This document shows, piece after piece, positions 8,108-17,415 of a DNA stretch of 45,455 bases; position 1 is the stretch's first letter, and each line of letters opens with the position of its first letter. A model generated the notes under the pieces. The model was not told where the DNA came from. It saw nothing but the letters and a program-made list of their open reading frames with translations, and made no database searches. Origin of the DNA: Micromonospora arida (lineage in GTDB: Bacteria; Actinomycetota; Actinomycetes; Mycobacteriales; Micromonosporaceae); contig NZ_QGSY01000147.1 of the NCBI RefSeq assembly GCF_003857035.1, forward strand, positions 1-45,455. The letters run 5' to 3'. A program made the translations under genes and the position numbers.

Positions 8108-8518
8108 ATGGACATCACCATTCACTCCAGTTTCCTTCCGCACACCGATCCGGAGGCCTCGCTGGTCTTCTACCGCGACATCCTCGGCTTCGAGGTCCGC
8201 CTCGACGTCGGGTACGAGGGGATGCGGTGGATCACGGTCGGGCCGCCCGGCCAGCCCAGCACCGCCATCGTCCTGCACCCGCCGGCCGCCAACCCCGGCA
8301 TCACCGACGACGAGCGGCAGACCATCCTTGAGCTGATGGCCAAGGGCAGCTATTTCGGCGTCAACCTGGCCACCACCGACCTCGACGCCACCTTCGCCAA
8401 GATCGAGGCCAGCGACGCCGAGGTCGTCCAGGAGCCGACCGAGCAGCCGTACGGCGTGCGCGACTGTGCCTTCCGGGACCCCGCCGGCAACATGATCCGC
8501 ATCCAGGAAGTGCGCTGA
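8108..8518 (+). CDS. VOC (glyoxalase/bleomycin resistance) protein
   Basis: A 136-residue vicinal-oxygen-chelate protein with two beta-alpha-beta-beta-beta units: HTDPEASLVFYRDILGFEVR in the first and VNLATTDLDATFAKIEAS followed by YGVRDCAFRDPAGNMIRIQE in the second. The final DPAGN-x-I motif is diagnostic. Members bind metals or sequester drugs such as bleomycin; many catalyse isomerisation or dioxygenation. The ATG at 8108 is chosen; a GTG at 8099 overlapping the araC stop is an alternative. Its position between an AraC regulator and a UvrA-like ATPase suggests drug binding or detoxification linked to DNA damage, but no substrate can be named. Confidence 0.9.
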   Translation: MDITIHSSFLPHTDPEASLVFYRDILGFEVRLDVGYEGMRWITVGPPGQPSTAIVLHPPAANPGITDDERQTILELMAKGSYFGVNLATTDLDATFAKIEASDAEVVQEPTEQPYGVRDCAFRDPAGNMIRIQEVR

Positions 8519-8547
8519 GTCCTGCGCGCCCGACAGATGGAGACACG

Positions 8548-10929
<2,382 letters not shown>

Positions 10930-10944
10930 GCCCGTGGACGGCGA

Positions 10945-11571
10945 TCAGCGCTCCGCTCGGCGTGGCCGGCTGATGGGGGCGCTGAGCATTCCGGTGATGG
11001 CGTCGACGAGGAAGTCGCCGACCTCGGGCCATCGGGGGTCTTCTCCGTTGCGTTCGGCGAGTGCCTCGACCTCGGCTGTCGCGGTGCTGACGATGCGGGT
11101 GATCAGGCGCGCCCGACCGGCGACCACGTCCGGGTCGAGGTGCCGTAGGCGCGCGGCCAGTGAGGCCCGCAGCTGTAGTGCCTGTGGCGTGGTGTCCTGG
11201 GCTTCCCGCATGAACGGCTCAGTGGCGGGGTTGTGCAGCACGTGATCGAGGAACCGGGCCCGCCAGCTCGGGCGCGGTAGCTGGTCGAGGACGCGCATGC
11301 TCGGTGCCACGAGACCGCGTATGTCGCCGAGGACGGAGTCCTCGGTTGGGGGCATGCCGGCGCGCACTTGCGCCACGTCGTGCACGTGGCGGGCCATCAG
11401 CGCCTTGAGCAGGCCCTCGCGCCCGCCGAAGTAGTAGCGCACCGCTGAGTGGTTGGTGTTGCCGGCCGCTTCGGCCACCCTGCGGTCGGAGACCTCGGCG
11501 ACTCCCGACTCGGCGAACAGCCGCTCCGCCGCGTCGAGCAGCGCGGTGCGGGCCGCCTCGGACCGCCTCAT
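10945..11571 (-). CDS. TetR family regulator
   Basis: A 208-residue TetR protein. The N-terminal region ARTALLDAAERLFAESGVAEVSDRRVA leads to AGNTNHSAVRYYFGGREGLLKAL, the helix-turn-helix with an Asn-rich turn typical of one actinobacterial subfamily. The start ATG at 11569-11571 has a GAGGGGG ribosome site. It is divergent from the duplicated membrane protein, and the region between them holds a 24-bp interrupted palindrome, so it probably represses that transporter and itself. It converges on the UvrA-like gene with only 15 bases between the stop codons and no clear terminator hairpin. Confidence 0.9.
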   Translation of the reverse strand: MRRSEAARTALLDAAERLFAESGVAEVSDRRVAEAAGNTNHSAVRYYFGGREGLLKALMARHVHDVAQVRAGMPPTEDSVLGDIRGLVAPSMRVLDQLPRPSWRARFLDHVLHNPATEPFMREAQDTTPQALQLRASLAARLRHLDPDVVAGRARLITRIVSTATAEVEALAERNGEDPRWPEVGDFLVDAITGMLSAPISRPRRAER

Positions 11572-11653
11572 GACCGGCCCCCTCGTGTCCTCGCCCGGAT
11601 GTGACTCAGGTCAACCTAGCCGGATTCCCGCTCCCGGCATCCGCCGCCTACAG

Positions 11654-11677
11654 TTTGTAAGTCAGTTGGCGTACAAA
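11654..11677. promoter_or_regulatory. Probable TetR operator, TTTGTA-N12-TACAAA
   Basis: A 24-bp interrupted palindrome with perfect six-base outer arms (11654-11659 and 11672-11677) and further symmetric bases inside (a G-x-CA and its complement). It lies in an AT-richer patch between the tetR gene and the duplicated membrane protein, about 18 bases before the membrane protein start. Each arm reads TACAAA toward one of the genes and may overlap its -10 element, so occupancy would block both directions. Confidence 0.6.
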
Positions 11678-11694
11678 TATGAGCTGGAGCGTGC

Positions 11695-13830
11695 ATGGAT
11701 ACCGAAGCCGTGATCGAGGCTGCCGACGTGGTGGACGGCCGCCCGCCCGGCGCGGACCGCAAGGAACAGATCATCCGAATGGTCGCCCTGTTCGTGATGC
11801 CGTTCCTCATGGTCACGATGATGTTCGCGACCTACATGTCGACCATGCACTCACCGCACCCCCGGGACATGCCGGTAGCGGTCGTCGGCAGCGGCGCCAC
11901 GGCGCAGGCCCTCGTCGACGGGCTCAACTCGGGCGACAGCACCGAGGCCACGCTGGTGACCACCCGCGACGACGCCGTCGACCTGCTGCACGACCAGGAA
12001 GTCGCCGGTGCGCTCGTCCTACCCACCGACGGCAGCGCCAACGCGACCATCCTCACCGCCTCGGCGGCCGGAGCCTCGCAGAACGCCACCGTTCAGCAGT
12101 TGCTCGCGCCCGTGGTCTTCCAGAACAGCTTGCAGGCCACCACCGAGGACGTCGCACCGCTACCCGCGGGTGACTCGGCCGGCATCGCGGTCCTGTTCGC
12201 GGCGATGGGCATGATGCTGGCCGGTTACGTGCCACTGAGCATCATGGTGATGGGCGTCCCCCACCTGCTGCGGCTGCGACGGTTCCTGCCCGTGCTGGCC
12301 GGCTGGTCCGCGCTCACCAGCTCGATCATCTGGCTCATCCTCGGGCCCGTCGTGGGCGCCGTCGACGGCCACTACCTCACCTTCCTCGGCGTCGGCATGC
12401 TCGCCACCGCGGCCGTCGGCCTGGCCCAGCTGCTGCTCTCCAAGCTGATCGGGCCCCTCGCGGTGCTGCCCGGCATGCTGCTCTGGGTCGTGTTCGGCAT
12501 GCCCGCGTCGAACCTGGCCCTGTCCGTGCACAACATGCCCGGGTTCTTCCAGTTCCTGCATGGCGTGCTGCCGCTCCCGGCGGCCGGTGAGGCGCTGCGC
12601 TCGGTCCTGTACTTCGACGGCAACGGTCTGAGCACCCACCTGATCGTCCTGGCTGTGTGGATCGTGGCCGCCCTCGCGCTCTGCCTCCTCAAGGAGCGCA
12701 GCGCGAGCGGGAACATGATCCCCGGCGTCCCGCCGATCACCGACCCCGACTCGAAGGCCCCCGCTCTGGCCGGCGGGCCGCCGCGCTCCAAGCGATTCCG
12801 GTACGTGGCCGCGGCGGGCTTTCCGCTGACCATCCTCGTGGTCGTCGTGGGTGCCATGGGGTTCTCCATGCACAAACCGCAACCGCACGACATCCCGGTC
12901 GTCGTGGTCGCCGCCGCCCCTGGGCAGGCTCAGCAGACCGCTGCCGGTCTCAACGCGCAGCTCGACGGCATCCTCGACGTCACCGTCGCCGACACGGTTG
13001 CCGAAGCCACCGAGCAGATCCAGTCCCGCGACGTGGTGGCCGCCTTCGTCCTGCCGTCCGCACCGGACACTCCGGCGACGCTGTACTCGGCGTCCGCCGC
13101 CAACGCCAGCCAACAGTCCGCGATCCGCGCGATCTTCCAGCCGATCACCGCGGCCCAGGGCCTCCCGCTGACGCTCACCGACGTGCAACCCCTGAGCGAG
13201 ACCGACACCGGCGGCAGCAACAGCATGTACGTCGGCATGTCCTGGATCATGGCCGGGTTCCTGTTCCTGGCCGTCCTGCGCGGCGGTGCCCCGCACGTGC
13301 GCCGCCTGCGCCAGTTCCTGCCGCTGCTGGGCGGCTGGGCGATCGGCATGTCCGTCTGGCTGTGGTTCCTCTTCGACGTCCTCATCGGCGCGATCAGCGG
13401 CAACGCCCTGGAGACGATCGCCTACGGCGCCCTGACCATCTTCTCGGTCTCCCTCGCCACCGGAGTGCTCACCCGTACCGTCGGCCTGGCGGGCATCATC
13501 CCGATGATGGTGGTGCTGATGATGGCCGGCGTACCCGCCTCCGGCGGTGGCATGTCGGTGTACCTGGTCCCCGAGGTGTTCCGCCCCCTCCAGGACGTGC
13601 TGCCGTTGCCCGCGGCGGTCGACATCGCCCGATCGCTGCGGTACTTCGACGGCGTCGGCGTCGGGCAGAATCTGCTGGTCATCGCCATCTGGGGCGCCGT
13701 CGGGCTCGTCTTGAACCTCGTGATCGACCAGTGGCTCAAACGCCGCGAGCGCCGCTCGGACTCCGGCGGCCCGGACGCGGGTACGACACCCGGGACGGAC
13801 CTGAGGTTGGTGCCGGCCGAGGCGCACTGA
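11695..13830 (+). CDS. Two-copy ABC-2/YhgE-like membrane protein
   Basis: A 711-residue membrane protein built from two tandem copies of one module, offset by about 341 residues. Each copy has one membrane helix, an extracytoplasmic domain of about 125 residues opening with HPRDMPVAVV (55-64) or QPHDIPVVVV (396-405), and then about five helices. Matching landmarks include TASAAGASQNA and SASAANASQQS, PHLLRLRRFLP and PHVRRLRQFLP, and VLPLPAAGEALRS with VLPLPAAVDIARS. The module resembles ABC-2/YhgE-Pip or DUF3533 membrane proteins. No ATPase gene is adjacent, so energy coupling is unknown. The ATG has GGAG five bases upstream. It is divergent from a TetR regulator across a palindrome and is probably an induced efflux or envelope-stress component. 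The family name is tentative; the duplication is plain. Confidence 0.85.
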   Translation: MDTEAVIEAADVVDGRPPGADRKEQIIRMVALFVMPFLMVTMMFATYMSTMHSPHPRDMPVAVVGSGATAQALVDGLNSGDSTEATLVTTRDDAVDLLHDQEVAGALVLPTDGSANATILTASAAGASQNATVQQLLAPVVFQNSLQATTEDVAPLPAGDSAGIAVLFAAMGMMLAGYVPLSIMVMGVPHLLRLRRFLPVLAGWSALTSSIIWLILGPVVGAVDGHYLTFLGVGMLATAAVGLAQLLLSKLIGPLAVLPGMLLWVVFGMPASNLALSVHNMPGFFQFLHGVLPLPAAGEALRSVLYFDGNGLSTHLIVLAVWIVAALALCLLKERSASGNMIPGVPPITDPDSKAPALAGGPPRSKRFRYVAAAGFPLTILVVVVGAMGFSMHKPQPHDIPVVVVAAAPGQAQQTAAGLNAQLDGILDVTVADTVAEATEQIQSRDVVAAFVLPSAPDTPATLYSASAANASQQSAIRAIFQPITAAQGLPLTLTDVQPLSETDTGGSNSMYVGMSWIMAGFLFLAVLRGGAPHVRRLRQFLPLLGGWAIGMSVWLWFLFDVLIGAISGNALETIAYGALTIFSVSLATGVLTRTVGLAGIIPMMVVLMMAGVPASGGGMSVYLVPEVFRPLQDVLPLPAAVDIARSLRYFDGVGVGQNLLVIAIWGAVGLVLNLVIDQWLKRRERRSDSGGPDAGTTPGTDLRLVPAEAH

Positions 13831-13840
13831 GCGGCACCGC

Positions 13841-13876
13841 AGCCCACCGCCGATCCCTCGTGATCGGCGGTGGGCT
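13841..13876. terminator. Bidirectional 15-bp hairpin
   Basis: Perfect 15-base arms beginning AGCCCACCGCC (13841-13855 and 13862-13876) with a six-base loop. It sits between the convergent membrane-protein and VOC genes. The plus strand follows it with GTTCCTTCT, a modest T-rich tail. Confidence 0.85.
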
Positions 13877-13887
13877 GTTCCTTCTGG

Positions 13888-14313
13888 TCAGGCAGGCTTG
13901 TACTCGACGGCGACGTCGAGCACCCAGGTGACGCCGAACGGGTCGGTGAGCATGCCGTAGAGGGGAGCCCAGCCGGCGGGCGCCAGGTCGACCAGGACGG
14001 TCGAGCCCTCGCTCAGCTTCTTCCAGTAGCCGGTGATCTCGTCTGCGTCGCTGCCCCGGACCGAGACGAAGAACGGGCTCTCGCCCTGGCTCCACGGCCG
14101 CGCCGACGGCACGTCGTACGCCATGATCTGGAAGCCCTCGGCGGACGTGACCTGACCCCACATGACCTGGTCGGCCTCGTCCGGGCTCTGCACGTTGTGG
14201 GCGTCGGCGTAGGTCACCGCGGCGAGGTCCCCGCCGAAGACGGACCGGTAGAAATCGAGGGCGGCCCGCGCGTTGCCCCGAAGGTTGATGTGCGCGACGG
14301 TGTTGATGCTCAT
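13888..14313 (-). CDS. PhnB-like VOC family protein
   Basis: A 141-residue VOC protein of the PhnB/3-demethylubiquinone-methyltransferase-like type. INTVAHINLRGNARAALDFYRSVFGG opens the first half, SPFFVSVRGSDADEITGYWKKLSEG the second, and YGMLTDPFGVTWVLDV is the closing signature. Related proteins have no well-established reaction. The start is the ATG at 14311-14313, with an AGGAG ribosome site; the open frame continues far upstream only because of high GC. It is divergent from a WYL-domain regulator, and a 27-bp palindrome lies between the two genes, which suggests direct control. Confidence 0.9.
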   Translation of the reverse strand: MSINTVAHINLRGNARAALDFYRSVFGGDLAAVTYADAHNVQSPDEADQVMWGQVTSAEGFQIMAYDVPSARPWSQGESPFFVSVRGSDADEITGYWKKLSEGSTVLVDLAPAGWAPLYGMLTDPFGVTWVLDVAVEYKPA

Positions 14314-14376
14314 TGCTGCTCCTCGTGTGACGTGACCGGTGGCTGGTGCCCCGGGTGCAGCGCCGACGATGGCAGG

Positions 14377-14403
14377 GGTAGCGGTCAGGTTGTGTCCGCT
14401 ACC
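14377..14403. promoter_or_regulatory. Palindrome GGTAGCGG-N11-CCGCTACC
   Basis: Perfect eight-base arms (14377-14384 and 14396-14403), with extra symmetric CA/TG bases inside the spacer. The site is 18 bases before the WYL regulator start and 63 bases from the divergent VOC start. It is the best operator candidate for the neighbouring WYL protein, controlling both genes. Confidence 0.6.
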
Positions 14404-14421
14404 TGGGGCAGACTCGGATGA

Positions 14422-15444
14422 ATGGCCACGACCTCCGCGAGACTGCTGTCGCTGCTCTCGCTCCTCCAGGCCCGACGTGACTGGCCGGGCGGCCTCCTGG
14501 CCGAGAGGTTGGACGTGAGCCCGCGAACGGTGCGACGCGACGTCGACCGGCTGCGCGAACTCGGCTACCCGATCAGCGCCTTCAAGGGGCCGGACGGCGG
14601 GTACCGGCTCGACGCCGGTGCCCAACTGCCACCGCTGCTGTTCGACGACGATCAAGCCGTGGCCATCGCCGTCGCACTCCAGGTGGCAGCCCTCTCCGGG
14701 GCGGACATCCAGGAGGGCGCGGCGCGAGCGCTGAACACCATGCGGCAGGTCATGCCCAGCCGACTGCGGCACCGCATCGACGCTCTCCGGGTCACCGCCG
14801 TCGGACAACCCACCACCGGGCCGGACTCCCCGGTCGACCCCACCGTGCTGACAGCCATCGGCGCGGTCGTCCACGCCCACGAGGTTCTGCGCTTCGACTA
14901 CGCCTCGACGAGCGCCGCCACCCACGCGACGCCGCGCCGCGTGGAGCCCCACCACCTCGTCACCTGGAAGGGGCTCTGGTATCTCGTCGCCTGGGACCTC
15001 GACCGGGACGACTGGCGAACCTTCCGTTGTGACCGGGTCAGCCCGCGTACCCCGACCGGACCACGCTTCACCCCACGACAACCACCCATGGGAGACGTGG
15101 CCACGTACGTCACGGGCCGCTTCCGAGGTTCCACCGACAGCTCAGCGTGGCCCTGCGTGGGTGAGGTCATCCTCGACCTTCCCGCCAGCGTCGTCGCCGC
15201 GTACACCCGCGACGGGCTCGTCGAGGAACTCGGCCCGGACCGCTGCAGGCTCGTACAGGGCTCCTGGTCCTGGGTCGGCCTCGCAGCCGCGCTCGGCAGG
15301 TTCGACGCGGACATCGAGGTGATCAGTCCGGTCGAGCTCAAGGCCGCCTTCGCGGGACTCGCCCGCCGCTACGCCGACGCGGCCGGAAACACAAAACCGG
15401 GCGCGTGGAGGCTGTATCCCCCTGCACCCGGCAGTGTCGTGTGA
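14422..15444 (+). CDS. HTH-WYL (YafY-type) transcriptional regulator
   Basis: A 340-residue regulator. The N-terminal HTH_11/DeoR-like helix-turn-helix is RLLSLLSLLQARRDWPGGLLAERL followed by VSPRTVRRDVDRLRELGYPI, and KGPDGGYRL is the wing. The middle holds a WYL domain (EVLRFDYAS ... PHHLVTWKGLWYLVAWDLDRDDWRTFRCDRV), and a WCX-like C-terminal extension follows. WYL domains sense nucleic acid or nucleotide ligands in some systems; the ligand here is unknown. The pair of such a regulator with a divergent VOC gene is common in actinobacteria. No Shine-Dalgarno sequence precedes the ATG, so the start rests on the alignment of the DNA-binding domain. Confidence 0.93.
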   Translation: MATTSARLLSLLSLLQARRDWPGGLLAERLDVSPRTVRRDVDRLRELGYPISAFKGPDGGYRLDAGAQLPPLLFDDDQAVAIAVALQVAALSGADIQEGAARALNTMRQVMPSRLRHRIDALRVTAVGQPTTGPDSPVDPTVLTAIGAVVHAHEVLRFDYASTSAATHATPRRVEPHHLVTWKGLWYLVAWDLDRDDWRTFRCDRVSPRTPTGPRFTPRQPPMGDVATYVTGRFRGSTDSSAWPCVGEVILDLPASVVAAYTRDGLVEELGPDRCRLVQGSWSWVGLAAALGRFDADIEVISPVELKAAFAGLARRYADAAGNTKPGAWRLYPPAPGSVV

Positions 15445-15453
15445 AACTTTTCC

Positions 15454-15528
15454 TGGTGCCCCCGGCAGGATTCGAACCTGCGCCCCCGCCTCCGGAGGGC
15501 GGTGCTCTATCCCCTGAGCTACGGGGGC
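15454..15528 (-). tRNA. tRNA-Arg (anticodon CCG)
   Basis: Read on the minus strand, the gene starts GCCCCCGTAGCTCAG and ends with the acceptor complement CGGGGGC, discriminator A and an encoded CCA (15454-15456). The anticodon arm is CCGCC-CTCCGGA-GGCGG, giving anticodon CCG, which reads CGG arginine codons. The T arm GTTCGAATC is canonical. The 75-nt length including CCA is normal. It lies between the WYL regulator (opposite strand) and the transposase-like gene. Confidence 0.97.
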
Positions 15529-15620
15529 TCAGCGACTGGAGAAGACTAGCAAACCTCCTCCGTGTACGCCGAATCGGTATCGGGTGAGCCGATCGTGTCG
15601 GTAACCGGCCCACCCGGTGC

Positions 15621-16430
15621 TCAGGCCGCCGCGATCGCCCGCCCGCAACTGGGCAGCGGGTGCAGGACGATTCGCCGAGGGAGCCGGCGCGGCCATTCGT
15701 TGCGCGGCCAGGAGCCGTCCACGATCAGGTGGACGGTGCGCTGCTCCTCGCCGCTGAGCCGCAGCACGAAGTCGCGGGGGAGCGGCGGGTCCACCGTCGG
15801 TGTGGTGATCATGAAGCGCACCCGACCGCGGGACGAGACAGCGGAGATCACGTCGGCGGCCGGCATGGTGCCGCGCAGCCGGACCCGGCCGATCCAGTAG
15901 ACCTCCGCGAGGTGCTCCTGGGCGGCCCGGGTGATCCCCGGGTACTCGCTGCGGACCCAACGCTCGACCGCGCTGACGCAGAGCCCGCAGGCCCGCTCGC
16001 GCGGCTCCCGCGGACCCAACCCCCAGGCCCGCAGGTACGCCCCGACCGCGCCAGTGTCCAGCGGCAGCTCGAAGCGCCGCTGGATGAGCGTGGTGAGGCT
16101 CTGCCGCGTCCACAACTCCTCGTCCAGGCCGAACTCGTCGGGATGGACGCCCCGCAGCGTGTCGATCAACTCGAGTTCCTGTTCGCGGCTGAGCATTCCC
16201 GGCTCGCCCTGCCGCTGTCCGCGACGGACGGCTGCCACCGCCCCGTCACCGCCAATGGTGTGGCGTCGGCACCAGCTGGTGACCGAACGCCGTGCGTCTC
16301 TGAGTGCAACCCCCACGTCTTGGGCAACGAGCCCGAATCGCAACTGGTCACGATATGTGGGGAGAAAACTCTCTAAGCAACGTAATCGCCCGTGCCTCGC
16401 GATTGCCCTACAACGGACAAACAAGGGCAC
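15621..16430 (-). CDS. IS630-type transposase derivative, catalytically broken
   Basis: A 269-residue protein that follows an IS630/Tc1-like transposase. An N-terminal helix-turn-helix (RRSVTSWCRR, then a Gly-rich linker) leads to the second winged HTH, SREQELELIDTLRG ... LWTRQSLTTLIQRRFELPL ... VGAYLRAWGLGPREP, and then part of a DDE core. The first catalytic position, usually Y-W-x-D-E, reads EVYWIGRV, and the second retains Asp (D238) as LIVDGSW in place of D-N-x-x-x-H. The chain ends before the third acidic residue. It should not transpose. It may be a decayed copy or a domesticated DNA-binding protein. The upstream GTG (16430) gives the longest frame, but the start is uncertain and could be internal. 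No terminal inverted repeats were recognised. Confidence 0.75.
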   Translation of the reverse strand: MPLFVRCRAIARHGRLRCLESFLPTYRDQLRFGLVAQDVGVALRDARRSVTSWCRRHTIGGDGAVAAVRRGQRQGEPGMLSREQELELIDTLRGVHPDEFGLDEELWTRQSLTTLIQRRFELPLDTGAVGAYLRAWGLGPREPRERACGLCVSAVERWVRSEYPGITRAAQEHLAEVYWIGRVRLRGTMPAADVISAVSSRGRVRFMITTPTVDPPLPRDFVLRLSGEEQRTVHLIVDGSWPRNEWPRRLPRRIVLHPLPSCGRAIAAA

Positions 16431-16459
16431 TAAGGGCGCGAGCCAACAGGCCGGCCCTT

Positions 16460-16534
16460 GATCGACTCGGGTTCCTGGAAGTCGGGGTGTCCCGCCCCTG
16501 TCGACACCCCAGTTTCCTGAAACCCGAGTCGATC
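16460..16534. repeat. 32-bp imperfect palindrome
   Basis: Arms at 16460-16491 and 16503-16534 begin GATCGACTCGGGTT and end GGGGTGTC, with five mismatches over 32 bases and an 11-base loop. The right arm runs straight into GATCATGG, so GTCGATCATGG (16528-16538) matches the arm start of the repeat at 1596. It lies in the 308-base gene-free stretch 16431-16738. Confidence 0.85.
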
Positions 16535-16587
16535 ATGGGCGGTGCCGGGCGCGGGCGGGGGTGGGCATGGGCATGGGCGCCGGGCGT

Positions 16588-16680
16588 GGGCCGATCATGG
16601 TCGGGGTGGTACGAGCACGGGCCGATCATGGTCGGGGTGGTACGAGCACGGGCCGATCATGGTCGGGGTGGTACGAGCAC
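16588..16680. repeat. Three perfect 31-bp tandem repeats
   Basis: Units at 16588-16618, 16619-16649 and 16650-16680 are identical. Each contains CCGATCATGGTCGG, a near-palindrome (two mismatches that become G-U pairs in RNA), followed by GGTGGTACGAGCAC. There are no unique spacers, so it is not a CRISPR array. With the palindrome at 16460 it accounts for most of the gene-free 16431-16738 stretch; the rest is GGGCATGGGC-type low-complexity DNA with no gene seen. Confidence 0.95.
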
Positions 16681-16738
16681 TGGCCCGCGCCCCGCCATCG
16701 TGTGGCGGTGACGCGGGCCCGGTGTGCCCGTGGGTTGG

Positions 16739-17407
16739 TCAGCCCTTGGCCTGCGCCTGGAGCTGCCGGAGGTTGTTCAGTTCCGTCTGCTGGGTGGCCT
16801 TCATGGTGTTCGCCACCCGCAGCACCTCGTCGTTGTCGGTCTCGCCGAGGGCCGCGTCGATCATGTGGATGCCGCCCAGGTGGTGGTCGTACATCAGGGT
16901 CAGGAACTGCCGGTCGACCTCGATGCCCTGAGCGTTGCGCAGGGCGGTCATCTGTTGCGGCGTGGCCATGCCCGGCATCAGGCCGTCCTTGACGGTGGCC
17001 CCGTCGGACATCCACGACATCGGCGGCTTCGACCCGGTCGGGCTGAGGCCCCATTCGCGCAGCCAGGTCTGCATCGCGCCGATCTCGCCCTGCTGCCCGG
17101 TGGCGATGTCGACGGCGATCTGCCGCACCTCTGGGAGAGTCGCCGACCGGTACGCGATCAGGCTCATCTCCACCGCCTGCGCGTGGTGGGTCGTCATGTC
17201 CCGGGCGAAGCCCGCCTCGACCGAGGCGTCACCGGGTCGGGTGATCCGTGGGGTGAGCAGACCGCCCGCGTACCCGAGGAGGAGACCCACCACCAGCATG
17301 ATGGCGAGCGCCAGCACGCCGTAGCGCGATGCCGGGGCCCGGCCGCCCTCGTCCGGGGCGGCCGGGGTCTCGTCGTACTCGCTGTCGGTGGTTGCCGGAG
17401 CGGTCAT
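16739..17407 (-). CDS. DUF305 protein, membrane-anchored
   Basis: A 222-residue protein with an N-terminal cytosolic tail, one membrane helix (VLALAIMLVVGLLLGYAGGLL, about residues 31-51) and an extracytoplasmic DUF305 domain. The domain is a ferritin-like four-helix bundle built from two halves, with MTTHHAQAVEMS in the first and MYDHHLGGIHMI in the second. The paired histidines and Met/Glu residues suggest metal binding, and some relatives are linked to copper handling, but no reaction is established. The ATG at 17405-17407 has AAGGAC upstream and follows the DUF3105 stop by eight bases, so the two genes are cotranscribed. Confidence 0.93.
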   Translation of the reverse strand: MTAPATTDSEYDETPAAPDEGGRAPASRYGVLALAIMLVVGLLLGYAGGLLTPRITRPGDASVEAGFARDMTTHHAQAVEMSLIAYRSATLPEVRQIAVDIATGQQGEIGAMQTWLREWGLSPTGSKPPMSWMSDGATVKDGLMPGMATPQQMTALRNAQGIEVDRQFLTLMYDHHLGGIHMIDAALGETDNDEVLRVANTMKATQQTELNNLRQLQAQAKG

Positions 17408-17415
17408 TGCCGTCC

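Noticed and set aside
15531..16430. A complete, active IS630 insertion sequence
   Set aside because: No terminal inverted repeats or TA duplication were recognised, and catalytic residues are missing.
16588..16680. The 31-bp repeats as a small CRISPR array
   Set aside because: The repeats abut with no unique spacers and no cas genes occur in the window.
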